Of a DNA stretch of 64,000 nt, positions 16,901 to 23,979 are shown piece by piece. The notes under the pieces were generated by a model that was given only the letters and a program-made list of their open reading frames with translations, ran no database searches and was not told the DNA's origin. The position numbers and the translations under genes are program-made. The stretch is from NCBI GenBank assembly GCA_963832355.1, contig CAWHTX010000016.1, positions 62,001 through 126,000 of the forward strand, given 5' to 3'. Numbering within the stretch: position 1 is the stretch's first letter; the number at the start of each line of letters is the position of its first letter. This DNA comes from DATFVA01 sp963832355. Its GTDB lineage: Bacteria > Bacteroidota > Ignavibacteria > Ignavibacteriales > Ignavibacteriaceae.

Positions 16901-17453
16901 ATATCTCAGGAGCGATATATTCCGAAGTTCCCCTTGCACTTAGTTTATCAGCATTATTTATCCTGGCCGCCAGACCAAAATCAATAAACCTTATAACCGG
17001 CTGGTTGTCTTTTACTTTTACAAGGATGTTTTCTGATTTAAGATCATAGTATATATAAGACGATTGATGCAGGTAATAGAGAACCGAAGAAATCTGACAT
17101 AGGATATCAACTAATATGTTTTTCTGATCCAAACCTTGTGATTCATAGAGTTCAACTCCATCGAAATACTCAAGTGTAAAGAACGGACTGCCGGCAGAAA
17201 TATTAAAAACCTTATCTCCTTCACCGGATGATTTAACTTCGCCATATTCAAATACACTGATTATATTCGGGTGACTTAATTTCTGGAGGAGAAAGTATTC
17301 ATCCCGGAAGGCTTCTCTTTCTTCGTTACTAACAGAGTATGGCAGAATCTTGATTGCCAGCAGGGAATTTTCTTTCAATATGTCTTCGCAGAGATAGACG
17401 GTACTTCTTCCCTCTCCTGCTTTTTTCAGTATTTTATAACGGCCATTAATCAT
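13893..17453 (-). CDS. Ser/Thr protein kinase fused to STAND-like ATPase and TPR array
   Basis: The 1186-residue protein has a eukaryotic-type kinase domain at about residues 6-265 with Lys35 (LLAIKI), catalytic loop YYDLKSEN (Asp137, Lys139, Asn142; the His-Arg of HRD is replaced, a non-RD kinase), DFG 158-160 and APE. A P-loop ATPase follows from about residue 285 with Walker A GAEGAGKT (312-319) and likely Walker B IVLVDNFN. About ten TPR-like repeats run from about 600 to 1130. This resembles PknK-like and MalT/STAND signalling proteins. No membrane helix is visible. The start overlaps the permease stop (ATGA), and it is the fourth gene of the five-gene transporter-activator operon. It probably senses a ligand through the TPR/STAND part and acts on the activator encoded next. 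Confidence 0.9.
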   Translation of the reverse strand: MINGRYKILKKAGEGRSTVYLCEDILKENSLLAIKILPYSVSNEEREAFRDEYFLLQKLSHPNIISVFEYGEVKSSGEGDKVFNISAGSPFFTLEYFDGVELYESQGLDQKNILVDILCQISSVLYYLHQSSYIYYDLKSENILVKVKDNQPVIRFIDFGLAARINNADKLSARGTSEYIAPEILRKEEIDHRSDLYSFGILLYKALYGKFPFSVKDQLGIYKAHLNEQFGFPESPLGNKLVDVVKVLLSKDPDERYYTSVGIINEIAPSRLQDLKKDWTRIQTFTARQDAFSIISSYIEKENGGEVLTIKGAEGAGKTRLLQELNHKYSSSFILSNDQKTPGNIWNLFLRKILYQGNIYTGIDPETRELAVRLLEGKSTNLAEELKTVIVKLLAAGRFIVLVDNFNLISDFDLDIFIQIIPILQVNKIKVILTEDSSTEYKSKAINNLQVLNLNPFTETEVTEFVQNSFSEFYPDEEIKKAVILYSDLLPGSIEIFLKDLIVLDILKFATEGPSLRIDKDIDEVLKGSHEDIYKFRLDKLDPGSRELAVFLSLFNDNLDVKTITLLTNKKEEEIKPMLTKLAEANIIHFNPVIGIIQFSSRGIKEYTCSTIEDLKEAHLQAAQLISGRIPDFNKNELAGHWEAAGEYELAYDVLKEELLRARNASALAYERGLLEHLKGLPLNNDSLREVKIALSNCLFQIGEHQASLKLINELLKENLSTEEEISLKILKGKALISSQNLEEGKNLLESILLRIESEGRKNEILAEITEAEFEMAKYEEAEKLADKLINDKNSFADTKGKVYRIKGLIELFKNNNPADTVKYFENSLNMYRVTKILAKVASMENNLGNIFNILQNSGKAEEHWQKSIEMNSSIGNIQQQGGVLINYGIYHFENCNFEKAIELYLEALPMFKASGDNFNAGLVLSNLGEVQLIICEFERAIGSLETAVKIFDELGNSLEKGEATFLLGKLYFEVGDIENLGMIIKLYGDIQKQKLERLDFNYNYLKILYKILENGSSDIMREFYLLRDKSKSFPGRLIYCEIQIRIIEFLIRTGEYSAASEELLASDFENICNKNIYFNSYRKYLMGRAAEQHKESGLQPHLSYYEESLNLMSNISITDLTWRTLFELSEAYRERGNNSRAEEYQQYAKQTISFILNQMKSSRMKGLYLEHPERKFLIHKMEMNE

Positions 17454-18700
17454 TTATTCACCCGGGGATTATAAAACTGATTCAGTTCCCTTCCCAGGTT
17501 ATTCGCAGTAAATAAGGTTAGTATTAAAGCAAGTCCCGGGAAAAGTATCATCCACCAGGCCTGCGATAAATACTCCTGTCCTGCTTCAATCATACCTCCC
17601 CATGACGGATAGTTCAGACCTGTTCCCAGCCCCAGGTAACTTAAGGCTGCTTCGGCAAGAATAACATTTCCATATTGAAATATAAGGTTAACAACGACCG
17701 GTGCTATTATTACAGGCAGAATTTCCTTTAAAAGTAATTGCCGCTGCGGCAGACCAATATTCACTGCGGTAATAAAGTAGTCTTTCTGCTTTATGGAAAT
17801 AACTTCACTCCTGACTATCTTAAACAAACTCATCCATCCTGAGAATCCCAGGATGAAAATGATAGTAAATATTGAATTACCGAAAAAAGTTAATATAAGG
17901 ATAATCAGAAAGATGACAGGAATGGAAAGGAACATATCAGTGAACCGGTTCAGTAAGGTGTCAAAAAACCACCTGGAATAACCCGCAAGAAAACCAAGAC
18001 CGATCCCCAATATAAATGCAATAATAACCGCTCCTAAACCTACAATCATCGAGATCCTTGTTCCGTAAACGAGGCGTGAAAAAATATCTCTTCCAAACTC
18101 ATCGGTACCGAGGATAAACAGCCGGGAATCTACAACCGGAATTCCACCGTTAAATCTGATTTCACCCGGCCCGGCCTTCTTTTTAATTCCCTTTTGATAA
18201 TAATAATATTCTTTCCCTTCATTCTTAATACTGTCAATATATATAACCGGTTCATTCTGCAGCCGGTTCCTTAATGAGATATACTCTGTTTGCCCGGATG
18301 GGACAAGAGTTTTAACTACGGAAAAAGGCGGTAGTAGTTTTGTAATTCCTATATTTCCCTGATAATCAGGATCAGAGGTAGATACAACAGGGGAGAAAAT
18401 AAAAAAGGTTAAAAGTAATATTATTACTGAGGACGTCAGATTTAGTTTTCTATTCAATACAGGTAATCTTTTCCCGGCGGCCGCAAGGTATATCAGTAAA
18501 GCAAAGATCAGGATCACTGAAATGAAATTATCAGCCAGGGAGAGGCTGAACAGCAAAGGAGTCTGCGAATTGCTTTTAAAGAGCGAAGTTACAAAAGAGA
18601 AAAGCAGCACAGCTATATCATACAGGCGCGAATACCGAAGAATGATTATCGCCAGCAGAACAAATAGCATAAAATGCCGATTTTTAACCTGTAAATTCAA
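17450..18700 (-). CDS. Oligopeptide-type ABC transporter permease (OppC/DppC family)
   Basis: This is an inner-membrane permease of up to 416 residues. It has an N-terminal hydrophobic extension (two to three helices), a periplasmic stretch at about 105-195, then the five- to six-helix transport domain with the EAA loop TAVNIGLPQRQLLLKEILP that docks the ATPases, and GLGTGLNYPSWGGMI near the end. The reading frame begins at TTG 18700, directly after the upstream stop; an ATG at 18670 would give a 406-residue product, and neither has a strong Shine-Dalgarno. It pairs with the OppB-like permease upstream and the ATPases on the opposite strand. Confidence 0.88.
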   Translation of the reverse strand: MNLQVKNRHFMLFVLLAIIILRYSRLYDIAVLLFSFVTSLFKSNSQTPLLFSLSLADNFISVILIFALLIYLAAAGKRLPVLNRKLNLTSSVIILLLTFFIFSPVVSTSDPDYQGNIGITKLLPPFSVVKTLVPSGQTEYISLRNRLQNEPVIYIDSIKNEGKEYYYYQKGIKKKAGPGEIRFNGGIPVVDSRLFILGTDEFGRDIFSRLVYGTRISMIVGLGAVIIAFILGIGLGFLAGYSRWFFDTLLNRFTDMFLSIPVIFLIILILTFFGNSIFTIIFILGFSGWMSLFKIVRSEVISIKQKDYFITAVNIGLPQRQLLLKEILPVIIAPVVVNLIFQYGNVILAEAALSYLGLGTGLNYPSWGGMIEAGQEYLSQAWWMILFPGLALILTLFTANNLGRELNQFYNPRVNK

Positions 18701-19687
18701 TTAACCGGAAATTCCTTTAATTAATCTTTTATCAATTTTTGCTTTTATGATATCCGCTGCGAGATTTGTTATTACAATAAATACTCCGGCAGTAAAAGTA
18801 CAGCCGAGTACCAGCGGATAATCACGGGTAAGAATAGCCGTAACGGTTAACCTGCCCATACCAGGAAGTCCAAATATAACTTCGGTAATAAGGGCACCGC
18901 TCAGCAAAAGTCCCAGGTCTATTCCTGCAACTGTAATAAGAGGATTCAATGCATTAGGAATAACGTGTCTCATTGTTATTCTTTTTTCACTAACGCCTGA
19001 AGCTCTCAGGTTCAGAATAAACGGTTTGTTATAGATCTCTTCCAGGTTATCCCTTAAATACCTGTAGTATACAGCTATACCGCCGAGACAGAGAGTTATA
19101 ACCGGCAGCACAAGGTGAACAATATAATCCCAGACCTGCGAAGCGAAACTCATCTCAGCATGATCAATCGACTTCAGACCTGATGATGGAAACAGATCTA
19201 TCTTTTCAGAAAAGATATATATTAAAAATACACCCGCAACAAAGGTTGGTATTGAATAGAGAAAGAGCGTGAATCCCGATATCGTTTTGTCGGTTCTGCT
19301 GTTCAGATTGCTGACAGCAGCAAAGGAGAGCCAGAAACTCATAACCAGCTGTACAATCACTACAATCAGGGCGAATACGAGCGTGAACGGAAGGTAATCC
19401 ATTATCACCTCAAATACAGGTTCCCTGTAGTTATACGACACACCGAAATTCCCCTCAAAAGAGTTAACCAGGAATGCAGTGTATTGTTCAATCAGCGGTT
19501 TATCGAGGTTAAATGACTCCCTTACTTTCTCAATTAACTCAGGTTTTAACTGGGGGGAAATATATTTTTGTTCGGGACCACCGGGAGAGATACGCAATAA
19601 AAAAAACAGGAAGCTCACCAGGAAAAATAAGATCAGCAGTGAGGATGCGATCCTGAATAATATTGCTCTGCCGAAACTTTCTCTCAT
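18701..19687 (-). CDS. Oligopeptide-type ABC transporter permease (OppB/DppB family)
   Basis: The 328-residue inner-membrane protein has the OppB layout: an N-terminal helix followed by the LRISPGGPEQ loop, then a transport domain with EAA loop LRASGVSEKRITMRHVIPNALNP and the family block LITEVIFGLPGMGRLT. It forms the pore with the OppC-like partner. It begins 10 bases after the binding-protein gene, and its stop abuts the next gene. Confidence 0.92.
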   Translation of the reverse strand: MRESFGRAILFRIASSLLILFFLVSFLFFLLRISPGGPEQKYISPQLKPELIEKVRESFNLDKPLIEQYTAFLVNSFEGNFGVSYNYREPVFEVIMDYLPFTLVFALIVVIVQLVMSFWLSFAAVSNLNSRTDKTISGFTLFLYSIPTFVAGVFLIYIFSEKIDLFPSSGLKSIDHAEMSFASQVWDYIVHLVLPVITLCLGGIAVYYRYLRDNLEEIYNKPFILNLRASGVSEKRITMRHVIPNALNPLITVAGIDLGLLLSGALITEVIFGLPGMGRLTVTAILTRDYPLVLGCTFTAGVFIVITNLAADIIKAKIDKRLIKGISG

Positions 19688-19697
19688 AATAAATTAA

Positions 19698-21356
19698 TTA
19701 ATCTTCCAGTTCCCAATTCCAGCAGTGATGAATTACTCCGAGAGGATTGATATCAATATTCTTAATCCTGGTATTGTGTGCGGTTATATCATCAATCCAG
19801 TACAAGAATGTCACTGGTTCATCATTATGCATTATTTCCTGGAATTGTTTATAAAGATCATAAAGTTTATCTTTTTGAGGACTTTGTTCTATCTCATCCA
19901 GGATCTTATCAATTTCCTGATTTGAATAGCTTTGTACGTTGAGGGGTGTACTTTTTATATCCGAATACCACATCATTTTTAGTTGCAGGGGGATCGCTAT
20001 ATACCAGCTTGCAATCCAGGCGTTGAATTTCTTCGAGAACAGATTATCAAGGAAGGTGTTCAGTTCCATGGTCTGTATATTTACAGAAACCCCTACATTC
20101 TTGAGATCATTCTTTATCACCGTAGCAGAGTAATTCCGCAGGGGGTTGCCTCCCGGTATATAAAGATCGAAGGCGAATTTAATCCCATTCTTATCGAGGA
20201 TACCGTCATTATCAGTATCCTTCCATCCTTCTTCGTTCAAAAGCTCCTTCGCCTTTGAAGGATCATAGCTGTATGGTTTTACATTACTATTAATCACTTC
20301 CTTAAATATCGGCGAGACAGGTCCTACCGCCAGCTGACCATAATTATGAAGATATTCTTCAAGAATTTCTCTCTTGTTTATAGCATAAGACAGGGCTTTT
20401 CTTGTTTTTACAGAACCAAAAAATTTATTCGGAACCAGTTTACCATTGTTGTTAAAAACGTCAGGATCAATATTGTTCCAGCCGATATATTCATATTCCC
20501 TCCCCTTTACAGGAACAATTTCAATGTTTTCCTGTTTTTCCAGAGCGGGGGCGTCTTCAGGTTTGATAAGTTCGCAAAGATCAATTTCGCCTTTCTTTAA
20601 CTGGGTGAGTCTGGAAGTATATTCGGGAATTATTTTAAATACGATTTTATTTATAATTCCTTCATGGTATAAAAATGAAGTTGTATCAGCTTTCAGAGTC
20701 AATGTCTGATTCTTGTCCCAGTTATCGAGCCTGTAAGGTCCGTTGGTAACCGGTTTTGAATTTATGTCAGATGTTGCTAATTCTTTCCTGTTAACCTTAG
20801 AAAATATATGTTCCGGAAGGATCGGAATATCAATATTAAATAAGGTTGGATGTGAATGCTGAAGAAAATTAATTTTCAGCCTGCTGTCAGATAGAATTTC
20901 AAAAGTCTTATCTGAACGAATATGTCCTGTGCTATCCGTATAAAATTTCTCAAAGCTGCCGAATAACCTGCTGTCTACGACAGGATCAGAAAAGATATCA
21001 AATGAATAAGCCACATCCTTTGCGGTTAATTTCTCCCCGTCAGACCATCTGATATCATTGCGAAGATTTATCGTTATGGATGAAGTATCGGAATTCCACT
21101 CCCAGTCTTTAGCCAGAAGGGGTTCAGATGTTATTTCTCCTTTTTCTTCATTCCAGTCATGCTTTACCATTCCCAGGTATAAAAGCTCAGATATACTGCC
21201 TTCATCCACGCTGAATGCAAACAACGGATTTATTGATTCAACATCCTGTGCGACCCCAACAACGATATAATCTTTTGAAGATGAACTTTCCCGGCAGGAT
21301 GAGAAAAAAATTAAAGAAGAAAGAAATAACAATAAATAGAGGTATCTTACTTTCAT
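19698..21356 (-). CDS. Peptide/solute-binding lipoprotein of an Opp/Dpp-type ABC transporter
   Basis: The 552-residue extracytoplasmic binding protein of the SBP_bac_5 family has a lipoprotein signal (LSSLIFFSSC, Cys21). Features are VVGVAQDVESINPL at the mature N-terminus, the LLAKDWEW..IRWSDGEKLTAKDVAYSF hallmark split over residues 78-115, and RKALSYAINKREI in the second lobe. The ligand is probably an oligopeptide, but nickel or sugar relatives exist. AGGAGA precedes the ATG at a good distance. It is the first gene of the operon that also encodes the giant kinase and the sigma-54 activator, so the ligand may double as a signal. Confidence 0.92.
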   Translation of the reverse strand: MKVRYLYLLLFLSSLIFFSSCRESSSSKDYIVVGVAQDVESINPLFAFSVDEGSISELLYLGMVKHDWNEEKGEITSEPLLAKDWEWNSDTSSITINLRNDIRWSDGEKLTAKDVAYSFDIFSDPVVDSRLFGSFEKFYTDSTGHIRSDKTFEILSDSRLKINFLQHSHPTLFNIDIPILPEHIFSKVNRKELATSDINSKPVTNGPYRLDNWDKNQTLTLKADTTSFLYHEGIINKIVFKIIPEYTSRLTQLKKGEIDLCELIKPEDAPALEKQENIEIVPVKGREYEYIGWNNIDPDVFNNNGKLVPNKFFGSVKTRKALSYAINKREILEEYLHNYGQLAVGPVSPIFKEVINSNVKPYSYDPSKAKELLNEEGWKDTDNDGILDKNGIKFAFDLYIPGGNPLRNYSATVIKNDLKNVGVSVNIQTMELNTFLDNLFSKKFNAWIASWYIAIPLQLKMMWYSDIKSTPLNVQSYSNQEIDKILDEIEQSPQKDKLYDLYKQFQEIMHNDEPVTFLYWIDDITAHNTRIKNIDINPLGVIHHCWNWELED

Positions 21357-21439
21357 TAACTCTTCTCCTGAGAGTAGTTAAATAAATTTGCAGTTAATTT
21401 ATTATTTTGTTTGACAAATAAAAAATAAAACCGGATCAA

Positions 21440-22186
21440 ATGCTTAAAGCGGAAATTAAAAATATTTCTTTCAGGGGTGATGGAACAGAAAGAGTGCTTC
21501 TGCATGATTTGTTTTTTCAGCTGGAAAACAACAGCATAAGTATCATTGTCGGAAAAAACGGTACAGGGAAATCAACCCTTATCAGGTCTTTAACACGACT
21601 GCTTGATGAAAGGTTCTATACCATTTCGGGAGAGGTATTTTTTAATAATAAGGATTTAATTTCGGCCCCGTATGATGAATTAATAAAAATTCGTCAGTCG
21701 GAGATAAGGTATGTATTCCAGGATGCCATTAATAGTTTTGACCCTTTAAGAAATGTGGGACATTATTTCCGCGACCATGAAAATGAATCTGGCCTGAAAA
21801 ATCTTTTTGATAAACTGATGCTGCCTGAAATAAAAGGCCTGTTCAAACTTTATCCCTATGAGATAAGCGGAGGGATGGCTCAGAGACTCCTCCTGGCCTC
21901 GTCTCTGCTGGCAAATCCCGAAATATTAATACTGGACGAACCGACCTCAGGTATTGATACTCCCGTTTCTAATCTCATAATCTTAAAGTTGAAAGAATAC
22001 ATTCAAAGAGGTCGAAATTCTGTTCTGCTTGTTACGCAGGATCTGGAGTTTGCAGGAAAAGCCGGAGACCGGATTGCCTTTCTCGAAGAGGGTACTCTCT
22101 CTTCCTTTTATGCTGCTGAAGAGTTTTTTGAAAGGTCTGATCCGGGAGTAGAAAAGTTTGTTTCAGCTTACAATCAACTAAAATGA
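21440..22186 (+). CDS. ABC transporter ATP-binding protein (OppD/DppD-like)
   Basis: The 248-residue ATPase has Walker A VGKNGTGKST (about 37-46), Q-loop YVFQDAIN, signature EISGGMAQRLLLAS and Walker B ILILDEPTSG. It is shorter than typical OppD (about 330) because the C-terminal oligopeptide/dipeptide extension is absent. It is divergent from the binding-protein gene across an 83-base gap, and its stop overlaps the second ATPase start as ATGA. Confidence 0.9.
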   Translation: MLKAEIKNISFRGDGTERVLLHDLFFQLENNSISIIVGKNGTGKSTLIRSLTRLLDERFYTISGEVFFNNKDLISAPYDELIKIRQSEIRYVFQDAINSFDPLRNVGHYFRDHENESGLKNLFDKLMLPEIKGLFKLYPYEISGGMAQRLLLASSLLANPEILILDEPTSGIDTPVSNLIILKLKEYIQRGRNSVLLVTQDLEFAGKAGDRIAFLEEGTLSSFYAAEEFFERSDPGVEKFVSAYNQLK

Positions 22187-22959
22187 AAACCAAACTGGTA
22201 CGGGTAAATAATCTATCCTACAGTGTGCAGGGGGACGAGGGAAAAATATCTATTCTTGATAACATTTCTTTTGAACTCGAAAAGGAACGAACCCTGGGCA
22301 TTGCAGGTGAGTCGGGCAGCGGCAAAACAACCCTAGGGAAGCTGCTTGCAGGAATATTAGTCCCTACAAGTGGAGAAATAAAATTCGATATTAAGCCTTC
22401 AAAATCACAAAGAACTGCGCCCGTGCAGATCCTTTTCCAGAATAACGGGGAGATACTAAACCCATTCAGAAAGGTCGGGGAAGTTGTAGAAGAAGCTGTT
22501 AGAATAAGAACAGGTAAAACCGGCGCTGCGGAGAAAAGAGCATTGCTATTTCAATCGCTTGGTTTTCCACCTGACTTATGGGAAAGAAAAGGCTATGAAC
22601 TCAGCGGAGGAGAACAGCAGAGGGCAGCACTGGCCAGACTGCTGGCATCTGAACCGGAGGTTCTGATACTTGATGAACCCTTTTCAGCTCAGGACCCTGA
22701 ATCCCAGCTCAACTTCCTGAATCTCTTCCAAAAAATAAAAAGTGAATATGACATCACGATGATCTGCATTGCTCATAATATCCGTCTGCTGCGGAAACTT
22801 TGCGACGAAATAATGATTATTTACAGAGGCCGACTTATCGAGCAGGGAAATACCGAAGATATCTTTAATTCTCCCCAACACCCCTATACAAAATTTTTAC
22901 TGAAGTCGGAAAATTACGATCTTACTTTTGATGATTTTAAGACAAGTTTCGGGCAATGA
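22183..22959 (+). CDS. ABC transporter ATP-binding protein (OppF/DppF-like)
   Basis: The 258-residue ATPase has Walker A GESGSGKTT, Q-loop LFQNNGEILNPF, signature ELSGGEQQRAALAR, Walker B LILDEPFSAQD and the H-loop IAHNIRLL. The C-terminal NTEDIFNSPQHPYTKFLL block is the usual end of the oligopeptide ATPase family. With the other ATPase, two permeases and the binding protein it completes one importer split over two divergent transcripts. It overlaps both neighbours by 4 bases. Confidence 0.92.
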   Translation: MKTKLVRVNNLSYSVQGDEGKISILDNISFELEKERTLGIAGESGSGKTTLGKLLAGILVPTSGEIKFDIKPSKSQRTAPVQILFQNNGEILNPFRKVGEVVEEAVRIRTGKTGAAEKRALLFQSLGFPPDLWERKGYELSGGEQQRAALARLLASEPEVLILDEPFSAQDPESQLNFLNLFQKIKSEYDITMICIAHNIRLLRKLCDEIMIIYRGRLIEQGNTEDIFNSPQHPYTKFLLKSENYDLTFDDFKTSFGQ

Positions 22960-23423
22960 ATAAAACCAACGCCGTCAGGATCGTGGAAGCACACCAAATT
23001 CCATTTGAGACTTTTGAATATGAAGTTAATGAAGATGATCTCAGCGGCGCATCTGTTGCCAGGAAGATCAATGCGGATGAGGATTCCGTATTCAAAACAC
23101 TTGTAACAAGGAATGACAAAAATTCAATCCTGGTCTTCTGCATACCTGTTAACCAGGAACTTAATATGAAGAAGGCAGCAGCTGCAAGCGAGAGTAAAAA
23201 AATAGAAATGATAAAACAGACTGAACTGCTTCCCCTTACCGGGTATATGCGGGGAGGATGCTCGCCGATTGGAATGAAAAAGGAATATCCCGTATTTATT
23301 GAGGAAACCGCACAAATACTGGGAAATATTTACATAAGCGCAGGAATCAGGGGTATGCAGATCCGGATTTCCCCCCTCGATCTGGCAAACCTGGTCAAAG
23401 CAAAATTTGCTGATGTGATTTAA
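22956..23423 (+). CDS. ybaK: Cys-tRNA(Pro)/Cys-tRNA(Cys) deacylase, YbaK family
   Basis: The 155-residue YbaK/EbsC-fold protein hydrolyses mischarged Cys-tRNA(Pro) in trans. The family blocks are VFKTLVTR, a lysine-rich middle with MKKAAAASESKKIEM, the GYMRGGCSPIGMKK loop and IYISAGIRGMQIRISP near the end. It is cytoplasmic and of normal length. It is translationally coupled (ATGA) to the ATPase gene, an unusual companion, and may simply share the transcript. Confidence 0.92.
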   Translation: MNKTNAVRIVEAHQIPFETFEYEVNEDDLSGASVARKINADEDSVFKTLVTRNDKNSILVFCIPVNQELNMKKAAAASESKKIEMIKQTELLPLTGYMRGGCSPIGMKKEYPVFIEETAQILGNIYISAGIRGMQIRISPLDLANLVKAKFADVI

Positions 23424-23580
23424 GACCGAAAGGGCAAATCCAGAGCAGGCTCCATAATTTAGAAGTATTTTCTAATTACGTAATAGCTTACCTTATCAGG
23501 GTGAAAAGTTTTACCCACATGCATCTTTTTTTTGAGAATTAGATTTTCTATATTTGTCTCCCTTAATTCAGGAGAATAAA

Positions 23581-23745
23581 ATGGCTAAACAACAAAGTTT
23601 TGCAGATAAATCCAAAGCAAAGAAGAAAGCCGAAGGAATAAGCGTAAAACTTATAAAAACGGTCAAAACTTCAAAAGGATCGTACAAATTCAACGAAAAA
23701 TTCGTTAAAATCGACGATATCAGCAAGGTTACAGATCTTAAATAA
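23581..23745 (+). CDS. Small basic conserved protein, DUF4295-like
   Basis: The 54-residue lysine-rich protein starts at an ATG preceded by CAGGAGAA at good spacing; a longer in-frame start 27 bases upstream has no such site. Its middle, KLIKTVKTSKGSYKFNEK, resembles the DUF4295 family found beside ribosomal protein genes in Bacteroidota, which suggests a ribosome- or RNA-associated role. It is a monocistronic gene followed directly by a strong terminator, typical of an abundant small protein. The family link is by eye only. Confidence 0.75.
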   Translation: MAKQQSFADKSKAKKKAEGISVKLIKTVKTSKGSYKFNEKFVKIDDISKVTDLK

Positions 23746-23752
23746 ATGAAAA

Positions 23753-23776
23753 AGAGCGGTTTTAGCCGCTTTTTTT
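23753..23776 (+). terminator. Rho-independent terminator of the small basic protein gene
   Basis: The stem AGCGG / CCGCT (extended by weaker A-T and G-T pairs) has a 6-base loop and a run of seven T. It lies 9 bases after the stop codon. Confidence 0.85.
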
Positions 23777-23820
23777 CGTCATAATACTCTCCGGGAAAAT
23801 CTTCTCATGTTCCCAAAAAT

Positions 23821-23845
23821 AATCCTTGACTCGTAAGGATTTTTT
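23821..23845 (+). terminator. Second terminator-like hairpin before the KamA-like gene
   Basis: AATCCTT / AAGGATT form a 7-bp stem with loop GACTCGT followed by TTTTT. It may be a backup terminator or a leader hairpin. A third small dyad, TACTTG / CAAGTA, lies at 23905-23922. The rest of the 234-base gap shows nothing clear. Confidence 0.5.
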
Positions 23846-23979
23846 ATTAAATTAAATTTACTACCAAATCACGAAATCGTCTGTTACTGACTTTTCCTGA
23901 TACTTACTTGTTTTAGCAAGTACACTTTACAAAATCTAATTACGCTATTAATCCATCCATAATCCGGAGGAATGTTATC

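Noticed and set aside
23531..23556. Bacteroidota-type promoter (TTTG..TATATTTG) before the small basic protein gene
   Set aside because: The TATATTTG element is good, but the upstream TTTG is only 14 bases away, too close for the usual spacing.
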